Shown here one piece after another: positions 1-4,873 of a stretch of 6,220 bases of DNA. Under the pieces are notes generated by a model. It did not search any database. It saw only the letters and a program-made list of their open reading frames with translations, and was not told the DNA's origin. The number at the start of each line of letters is the position of its first letter. Position 1 is the stretch's first letter. Source of the stretch: Candidatus Aminicenantota bacterium (GTDB lineage Bacteria; Acidobacteriota; Aminicenantia; S016-38); assembly GCA_027062035.1 (NCBI GenBank), contig JAMOUL010000292.1, positions 1 through 6,220 on the forward strand, written 5' to 3'. A program made the translations under genes and the position numbers.

Positions 1-600
1 GTCTTTATTTCCTGGCATGTAAATTGTATGGAACATCTCTATTCCCTGCCAGGATTCCTCAGTTGCATAAATACCCTCTCCCTCCCTGGTATTAACGCCC
101 GCCATAAAATCTCCTGTAAAAAGAACCTCGCTCTGATAGTCGTAGAACATCATAGCTCCTCTGAAGTGGCAGTAATATGCAGGAACAAATCTTACTCTGT
201 GACCTGTTTTTTTAATGCTAAGAACTTCCGATTTAAAGTTCTCTATGAGTTTAACCCTTTCCTCCGGAATTCCGTACATCTTTACAAGTCTGAAGGTATC
301 CACAGATGTTACAAGGACTGACTTTGGAGCACTGGCCATTATCATTGGAACGAGAGAGGATACATCAGGGTCCTGATGGCTGAGAAAAATTATATCTATG
401 TGCTGGATCCCATCGAAAAGCTCCTTGGAAGCTGTAATAATAGAATCGGCATCCAGCTTTGTGCCGGGATCCATTATCATATTAACTGAGTCACCTGAAT
501 TTACAAACCTTTTGAAATATATATTTCTGTGAAGCTCTTTCTCGGGGCTCCTTAGAAGATAAAATTCCTCTCCTATTTCATGGAGTTTTATTCTGGGCAT
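1..600 (-). CDS. Metallo-beta-lactamase-fold diiron protein, flavodiiron/ODP type (partial, 3' end off window)
   Basis: The reverse strand reads open for 200 codons from an ATG at 600 to the left edge, so the C-terminus is missing. The sequence shows a metallo-beta-lactamase fold of the flavodiiron (FprA/ROO) or oxygen-binding diiron protein kind. It has an MIMDPG strand-loop (41-46), a metal motif SHQDPDV (74-80, giving H75, D77 and D79), H145 in YYCHF, and D164 in LFTGDF. The H145 to D164 spacing of 19 residues is the same as between the corresponding ligands in flavodiiron proteins. The last His ligand would lie about 60 residues after D164, beyond the window. In the family these proteins bind two irons and reduce or sense O2 or NO in the cytoplasm. 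Whether a flavodoxin or other domain follows cannot be seen. The motif is HxDxD-V instead of the textbook HxExD-H. An AGGAGG ribosome binding site sits 5 nt before the ATG. Family confidence is high; substrate is inferred. Confidence 0.85.
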   Translation of the reverse strand, partial: MPRIKLHEIGEEFYLLRSPEKELHRNIYFKRFVNSGDSVNMIMDPGTKLDADSIITASKELFDGIQHIDIIFLSHQDPDVSSLVPMIMASAPKSVLVTSVDTFRLVKMYGIPEERVKLIENFKSEVLSIKKTGHRVRFVPAYYCHFRGAMMFYDYQSEVLFTGDFMAGVNTREGEGIYATEESWQGIEMFHTIYMPGNKD

Positions 601-605
601 CTCAT

Positions 606-611
606 CCTCCT
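606..611 (-). promoter_or_regulatory. Strong ribosome binding site of the diiron protein gene
   Basis: On the reverse strand AGGAGG lies 5 nt upstream of the ATG at 600. This fixes the start of the left-edge gene. A second ATG inside the spacer (605-603) is out of frame and too close to the site. Confidence 0.8.
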
Positions 612-635
612 GAGACTGGAATTAAAGCAATTCTA

Positions 636-664
636 ACCTTACCATAATTTTAGAAATATCTCAA
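636..664 (-). promoter_or_regulatory. Possible sigma-70 promoter for the diiron protein gene
   Basis: Reading the reverse strand, TTGAGA (659-664; five of six bases match TTGACA) is followed after 17 nt by TAAGGT (636-641; it keeps the conserved first, second and last bases of TATAAT). It would give a short leader of about 30 nt carrying the AGGAGG site. The -10 is weak, so this is only a candidate. Confidence 0.35.
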
Positions 665-670
665 ATCCAG

Positions 671-699
671 TGGTAAAAAACCGGCCACCAGGATAAAAT
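671..699 (+). promoter_or_regulatory. Possible promoter for the maturase, placed for a leaderless or near-leaderless transcript
   Basis: TAAAAT at 694-699 matches TATAAT at five of six positions. A poor -35 candidate, TGGTAA (671-676, three of six), lies 17 nt upstream. Transcription would begin about 6-7 nt after the -10, that is at about 705-707, right at the ATG at 707. Consistent with this, there is no well-placed Shine-Dalgarno: the only AGGA (690-693) ends 13 nt before the ATG. The match could be chance in an AT-rich intergenic region. Confidence 0.3.
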
Positions 700-706
700 T
701 ACCCTG

Positions 707-2131
707 ATGGGCATTAAGGTTGAAGGATATACAATTTCCGATTACGAAATATCGCAGGAAAAGAAAAGGCTGGAACCCTATTTCGCACAGGTTTTCGGTG
801 AAAAAAAGGGAAAGAATAGTGAAAACAGGCTGACTGACTGGGCAGTGGAGAATCTGGTTGAAAGAACTTTAATCTTCCTTAAGTTTAGGGAGGGAAAGGA
901 TGCAGACCCTGAACATTTCCTGAAAAAATTCATCTCCGAAGATGAGCTGGAAATATTTGTTGATGAATTAAAGGCCAATGCAAGAATAGATTTCTACGAA
1001 GAAGAAAAAAGACATTACCCTAAAAAATTACATTCCCTTCTTATAAAGCCTGCCGGACCGGACTGCAATATGGAATGTGATTACTGTTTTTACCTTAACA
1101 AAAAAGACCTTTTTAGAGGACTCAAACACAGAATGTCCCGGGAAACTCTGATTGAACTTATATACCAGAGCAGTCTCCAGGGAGAACCGGTAATTTACTC
1201 CGGATGGCAGGGAGGAGAACCAACTCTGATGGGCTTGGACTTTTTTAGAAGGGCCGTCGAACTACAGGACTTCTTCGGAAACGGGATAAAATTTATCAAT
1301 GCCATTCAGACCAATGGTCTTCTACTTGATGAAAGATGGGCAGAATTCTTCAAAAGAAACGATTTCCTGGTTGGAATTTCACTGGATGGTCCCCACCATA
1401 TTCACGACAGATACAGAAAAACAGCCGGAGGAAAGGAAACATTTCGTACTGTGGAAAGAAATACCAGAATGCTACTGGATTATGGGGTAAAGGTAAACAT
1501 ACTGGCTACAGTAAACGACTATTCCGTAAATTATCCTGAGGAAATCTATGAATTTTTCAGGGAAATGGGAATAAAGTACATTCAGTTCATCCCCATAGTG
1601 GAAAGGATACCCGCTGATGCTGGAAAATATGCAGCGTTTTCGGTCAAACCCAGGGACTTCGGGGAATTTTTAATCCGGACATTCAACCTCTGGACAAAGG
1701 ACCTGGAGAAGGGAAATCCTGTATCCATAAGGTACTTTGATTCTCTCATCCTCAAGCTTCTCGGGAAAATACCGGCTGACTGTGAACTGGAGGAAGAATG
1801 CGGCACCTACCTTGTGGTGGAACACGACGGCAGCGTGTACTCGTGCGATTTTTACGTTGATAAACAACATTTCCTTGGAAACATACATACCGGTAAACTA
1901 ATTCAGTTTCTTAATTCTGAAAATCAGATAAATTTCGGAAGGAAAAAGAGTCTGCTTCCGGAAAAATGCCTGAAATGTCCCTGGCTGAATTTATGTAGAG
2001 GGGGATGCCCTAAAAATCGCCTGGATCCTCACAACCCCTCCACCGAAAATTATCTCTGCGAGGGTTATAGAATGTTCTTTGAACATTCCCATAATAAATT
2101 CAGGGAAATTTTAGAAGAATCCGAAGGCTAA
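707..2131 (+). CDS. Anaerobic sulfatase-maturating enzyme (radical SAM/SPASM) with N-terminal extension
   Basis: This cytoplasmic radical SAM enzyme should oxidise the active-site Cys of a sulfatase to C-alpha-formylglycine, using S-adenosylmethionine and three [4Fe-4S] clusters. The radical SAM triad is C120, C124 and C127 (CNMECDYC), followed by the SAM-binding GGEP at 169-172. The C-terminal SPASM domain holds C359, C365, C380, C421, C424, C430, C434 and C451. The spacing from C359 through C434 matches, as I recall it, that of the Clostridium perfringens anSME (Cys255 to Cys330), and D381, next to C380, sits where that enzyme has its catalytic Asp277. Typical anSMEs are about 370-410 residues with the triad near residue 15-25. 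Here about 105 extra residues precede the barrel and look like a helical domain (see findings). The start is ATG 707; an in-frame stop at 674-676 limits extension, and the ribosome binding site is poor. The gene ends 4 bp inside the convergent sulfatase gene, its probable substrate. Function is well supported; partner identity is inferred from position. Confidence 0.93.
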   Translation: MGIKVEGYTISDYEISQEKKRLEPYFAQVFGEKKGKNSENRLTDWAVENLVERTLIFLKFREGKDADPEHFLKKFISEDELEIFVDELKANARIDFYEEEKRHYPKKLHSLLIKPAGPDCNMECDYCFYLNKKDLFRGLKHRMSRETLIELIYQSSLQGEPVIYSGWQGGEPTLMGLDFFRRAVELQDFFGNGIKFINAIQTNGLLLDERWAEFFKRNDFLVGISLDGPHHIHDRYRKTAGGKETFRTVERNTRMLLDYGVKVNILATVNDYSVNYPEEIYEFFREMGIKYIQFIPIVERIPADAGKYAAFSVKPRDFGEFLIRTFNLWTKDLEKGNPVSIRYFDSLILKLLGKIPADCELEEECGTYLVVEHDGSVYSCDFYVDKQHFLGNIHTGKLIQFLNSENQINFGRKKSLLPEKCLKCPWLNLCRGGCPKNRLDPHNPSTENYLCEGYRMFFEHSHNKFREILEESEG

Positions 2132-3576
2132 TTACTGTATTTCCAGAACCTGAAGGCAGGAAATTTCGGTCTTCGACGGGCCTGAATCATTATATTCTCC
2201 AGTTTTTTCACGAGTTCAGGATATCTGTCAGCAAGGTTATGTCCCTCACCCATATCCTCTTCAAGATTATAGAGTTCTGTGGGGGAATCTGGATTCTTTT
2301 TGAGATTTTTCTTTAAAGCCTTCCATTTCCCATATCTGACTGCAACCTGACCACCATAGCCCGGGAAATCCCAGAACAGATACATGTGGCGTCTTTGTTG
2401 TTCTTCCCTGCCAAGAAGAACTGGAAGAAAACTTATCCCATCAGTGCCAGAAGGGGGTTTAATCCCGGCTATATCCGCCAGTGTGGTCATAACGTCATAA
2501 TGGGCAAATGGAATGTGTGTTACGATATCCGGTTTAATTCTTCCCGCCCACCTTACTATCATGGGGACCCTGATGCCTCCTTCGTAGAGATACCCCTTGA
2601 ATCCTCTGAGGGGACCGAGACTTCTGAAAAATTCATAATCGACCTGCCCTTTCAGGTAGGTTGTTCCATTGTCAGATGTAAAAAAGATCACAGTATTTTC
2701 TGCAAGTCCAAGGCTATCTATAAGGGCCATAATTCTTCCTACCTGGAAATCCAGGAAACTTATCATTGCCGCGTAGGTTGCCCTCGGAGCAGGATTTGGG
2801 AGATAGGAATGCCCATTGTATGGAACTTCCTCCCACTTTCCAAGGTACTTCTCAAGGAACTCTACCGGTACCTGAAGCGGTAAATGGGGCAACACAGTAG
2901 CGTAATAAAGGAAAAAGGGTCTGTCCCTGTTTTCATGAATAAAATTCAGAACTTCATCAGCAATGAGCTGAGGGGCGTAATGCTTCCCTGTAAGCCCCCG
3001 GGTATTTCCTTCAAGATATATTTTTTTATCGTTATCAATAAGATATCGAGGATACAGGTTGTGGGCATGCCGCTGACAATTATACCCGAAGAAACGGTCA
3101 AAACCCTGTTTAAGAGGGTCTCCTTCGCTTCCCACCCTTCCAAGTCCCCATTTTCCAAAGGCACCGGTGACATAACCAGCTCCCTTCAACATTTCCGCTA
3201 TTGTTATTTCTCCTGCAGGTAAAGGTAACTGGCCCAGATATGAATCCCATGTACCAATCCTGTAATTGTCCCTTACATATGCATGACCAGGATGTTTTCC
3301 TGTGAGAAGAACACAACGGGATGGGGCACATACAGGGGATCCTGCATAATAATCGGTAAATCTGATTCCCTGATGGGCAAGTTTATCGATATTGGGGGTT
3401 TTGATCCTTTCCTGTCCGTAAACTCCTGCTTCCCCGTATCCCAGATCGTCGGCCATGATAAAAATTATGTTTGGCCTCCTGGCAACGCCAAAATCTCCCC
3501 TGGAGATGATGGATTTACCCAGAAACATCCCCCCGACTGTCATCCCCATTTTCTTAAGAAATTCCCGTCTTTTCAC
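2128..3576 (-). CDS. Cys-type sulfatase (arylsulfatase family S1) with Tat-type signal
   Basis: This is a 482-residue formylglycine-dependent sulfatase that hydrolyses sulfate esters. The signature CAPSR is at 83-87, with C83 to be converted to formylglycine. Ca-site residues are D43 and D44 (MADD) and D302 and N303 (SDNG). Further active-site residues are R87, K142, H231 and K327. The usual GKWHLG motif reads GKWGLG (141-146), so the second active-site His is Gly, while QRHAHNLYP (168-176) supplies other histidines. This pairing resembles a group of arylsulfatase A-like enzymes in polysaccharide-degrading bacteria, as I recall it. The natural substrate, perhaps a sulfated glycan, cannot be read out. 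The N-terminus KRREFLK (2-8) plus a short hydrophobic stretch (10-20) fits a twin-arginine signal, without a clear AxA cleavage site. The start is GTG at 3576 with AGGA 7 nt upstream; an in-frame TAG at 3586-3588 blocks extension, and starting at M10 or M12 would remove the Tat motif. The gene lies 50 bp after the flavoprotein gene. Confidence 0.94.
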   Translation of the reverse strand: MKRREFLKKMGMTVGGMFLGKSIISRGDFGVARRPNIIFIMADDLGYGEAGVYGQERIKTPNIDKLAHQGIRFTDYYAGSPVCAPSRCVLLTGKHPGHAYVRDNYRIGTWDSYLGQLPLPAGEITIAEMLKGAGYVTGAFGKWGLGRVGSEGDPLKQGFDRFFGYNCQRHAHNLYPRYLIDNDKKIYLEGNTRGLTGKHYAPQLIADEVLNFIHENRDRPFFLYYATVLPHLPLQVPVEFLEKYLGKWEEVPYNGHSYLPNPAPRATYAAMISFLDFQVGRIMALIDSLGLAENTVIFFTSDNGTTYLKGQVDYEFFRSLGPLRGFKGYLYEGGIRVPMIVRWAGRIKPDIVTHIPFAHYDVMTTLADIAGIKPPSGTDGISFLPVLLGREEQQRRHMYLFWDFPGYGGQVAVRYGKWKALKKNLKKNPDSPTELYNLEEDMGEGHNLADRYPELVKKLENIMIQARRRPKFPAFRFWKYSN

Positions 3577-3583
3577 ACGAAAA

Positions 3584-3587
3584 TCCT
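3584..3587 (-). promoter_or_regulatory. Ribosome binding site that fixes the sulfatase GTG start
   Basis: Reverse-strand AGGA (within TAGGAT) ends 7 nt before the GTG at 3576-3574. It supports the non-ATG start that keeps the twin-arginine motif. The first T-A of this TAGGAT belongs to the in-frame stop upstream. Confidence 0.6.
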
Positions 3588-3626
3588 ATAACAATTCTTA
3601 TTCCAGGACAAATTTAAAGCTTTGTT

Positions 3627-4748
3627 TTACCCCATTTGCGGAAGAGACAGATTGGCAGAAATAGCCCTGCTTAGATCATCAATGAGTTCTGTTATAAGCT
3701 CCTTGACCGATACGATTTTGTCAACAAGATAGGCATTGGCACCTGCAAAGGCAAAGCCATAGGCAAATTTCCCTTTTTTAGCATTGGTAAGAGCAAGGGC
3801 TATACAGTAAGGGGATTTTCTGTAATCACATGTCCGTAGACACTTCCATGGACAGGTAAAGGGGGCCTTTTCTCCACGAGAAACCTTCTCCAGGAAGCTG
3901 TTTCTTATTGCTCTTCCCGGTAATCCTACCGGACTGTCTATTATAACTATGTCCTCCTTTTTAGCCCTTACATACTGCATTTTGAATTCCTGTGATGCAT
4001 CACACTCATGGGTAGCGACGAATCTCGTGGCCATCTGAACTCCTGAAGCACCGAGTTTCAAAAATTTATAAATATCCCTTCCAGAATATATCCCGCCTGC
4101 TGCTATCACAGGCACCTTCTTTGCAAATTCCTTTTCAAAGGGTTCTATGGCCTCTATTACTTCTGGAACCAGCTTTTCAAGTCTGTATTCGGGGTCATCT
4201 ATCTGCTCCCTCTTGAAACCGAGGTGTCCTCCTGCCTTTGGACCTTCCACAACAACCGCATCAGGAATTCTTTTGTATTTCCTTGCCCAGTGCCTGAAAA
4301 TTATCCTGGCGGCCCTTCCTGAAGAAACAATGGGCACAAGTTTGGTCTTTATTTTTCTTATTCTGTCCGGAAGGAGGTCAGCCGGAAATTTAAGCGGTAG
4401 CCCGGCTCCCAGGAATAATGCGTCCACTCCTTCATCTATGGCTGTCATTAACAACTCTTCGTAATCTGTAAGAGCCACCATAAGGTTAACCCCTACTATA
4501 CCATCCGTTTTATCCCTTGCCTTTCTTATTTCCTTGCGAAGAGCCCGCTGGTTTGCTTCCCTGTAATTTTTGTGAAAATCTGGCTCCAGCATACCTATAG
4601 CAGCTCCTCCGATGACGCCAATTCCACCTTCGTTGGCCACCGCAGAAGCGAGCCCGGAAAGGGAAATACCCACACTCATTCCTCCCTGAACAATGGGTAC
4701 CTTCGCAACCAGCCCGTTTATATTTAACCCGGGGATTTTTTCCTCCAT
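3627..4748 (-). CDS. Nitronate monooxygenase / 2-nitropropane dioxygenase-like FMN protein
   Basis: This 373-residue FMN-dependent TIM-barrel protein belongs to the nitronate monooxygenase (2-nitropropane dioxygenase) family. Members oxidise alkyl nitronates; relatives include FabK-type enoyl-ACP reductases, so the annotation is by family. Visible motifs are QGGMSVG (21-27), GVNLMV (86-91), EGPKAGGHLGF (168-178, with H175 at the position of the family's catalytic His), AAGGI (216-220) and GASGVQMATRF (233-243) for FMN phosphate binding. After the barrel comes a Cys cluster, C299-x3-C303-x3-C307-x7-C315, unlike the classic fungal enzymes and suggestive of a bound metal or Fe-S cluster. The start ATG at 4748 has an ideal AGGAGGTG ribosome binding site, the AGGAGG lying 8 nt away. 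No signal peptide or membrane segment is seen, so it should be cytoplasmic. It precedes the sulfatase by 50 bp on the same strand and may be cotranscribed, but no shared pathway is obvious. Confidence is high for the family and low for the substrate. Confidence 0.88.
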   Translation of the reverse strand: MEEKIPGLNINGLVAKVPIVQGGMSVGISLSGLASAVANEGGIGVIGGAAIGMLEPDFHKNYREANQRALRKEIRKARDKTDGIVGVNLMVALTDYEELLMTAIDEGVDALFLGAGLPLKFPADLLPDRIRKIKTKLVPIVSSGRAARIIFRHWARKYKRIPDAVVVEGPKAGGHLGFKREQIDDPEYRLEKLVPEVIEAIEPFEKEFAKKVPVIAAGGIYSGRDIYKFLKLGASGVQMATRFVATHECDASQEFKMQYVRAKKEDIVIIDSPVGLPGRAIRNSFLEKVSRGEKAPFTCPWKCLRTCDYRKSPYCIALALTNAKKGKFAYGFAFAGANAYLVDKIVSVKELITELIDDLSRAISANLSLPQMG

Positions 4749-4754
4749 GATTTA

Positions 4755-4762
4755 CACCTCCT
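4755..4762 (-). promoter_or_regulatory. Near-perfect ribosome binding site of the flavoprotein gene
   Basis: Reverse-strand AGGAGGTG matches the complement of the 16S rRNA 3' end. The AGGAGG core lies 8 nt before the ATG at 4748, which fixes this start and predicts efficient translation. Confidence 0.85.
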
Positions 4763-4814
4763 TTCCAATTTTAAAACAACAAAGTTCGTGAAATTTATCC
4801 TTTATTAACGAAAA

Positions 4815-4823
4815 ATTATATCA
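4815..4823 (-). promoter_or_regulatory. Extended -10 promoter upstream of the flavoprotein gene
   Basis: The reverse strand reads TGATATAAT: a perfect TATAAT (4815-4820) preceded by the extended TGn element (4821-4823). No good TTGACA lies 16-18 nt upstream, which is usual for extended -10 promoters. Transcription would start near 4808, giving a leader of about 60 nt before the ATG at 4748. It probably also serves the sulfatase gene downstream. Confidence 0.55.
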
Positions 4824-4831
4824 GATTAAAC

Positions 4832-4850
4832 AAAAAAAGTATTTTTATAC
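4832..4850 (-). terminator. Weak terminator-like hairpin with T tract after the metal ATPase gene
   Basis: On the reverse strand GTAT-AAAA-ATAC (4839-4850) could form a 4-bp AT-rich stem followed directly by seven Ts (4832-4838). It lies 23 nt after the ATPase stop codon, where a terminator is expected. The stem is too short and weak to be convincing, so some read-through into the flavoprotein gene is likely. Confidence 0.25.
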
Positions 4851-4873
4851 GAAACAAATTTGCTAAGTATGTA

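Noticed and set aside
28..321. Plus-strand 97-codon reading frame at the left edge
   Set aside because: The reverse strand encodes a continuous 200-residue diiron protein across this stretch with correct metal-ligand spacing, so this frame is a shadow.
667..691. Inverted repeat CCAGTGG / CCACCAG in the divergent intergenic region
   Set aside because: Only GTGG/CCAC pairs perfectly; on the reverse strand two G-U wobbles extend it to 7 bp around an 11-nt loop. No T tract follows in the right place, so I do not call it a terminator or operator.
2386..3222. Two long plus-strand reading frames (165 and 112 codons) opposite the sulfatase gene
   Set aside because: They lie entirely antisense to a clear sulfatase with all active-site motifs, their products have no recognisable domain, and no ribosome binding site supports them.
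3627..4748. FabK-type enoyl-ACP reductase II
   Set aside because: The fold is shared, but the protein is longer, has the extra Cys cluster and C-terminal helices, and has no fatty-acid synthesis genes beside it. It is not excluded biochemically.
4774..4813. Short inverted repeat TTCGT / ACGAA in the flavoprotein leader
   Set aside because: Five base pairs with a long AT-rich loop is expected by chance; it does not resemble a known riboswitch.
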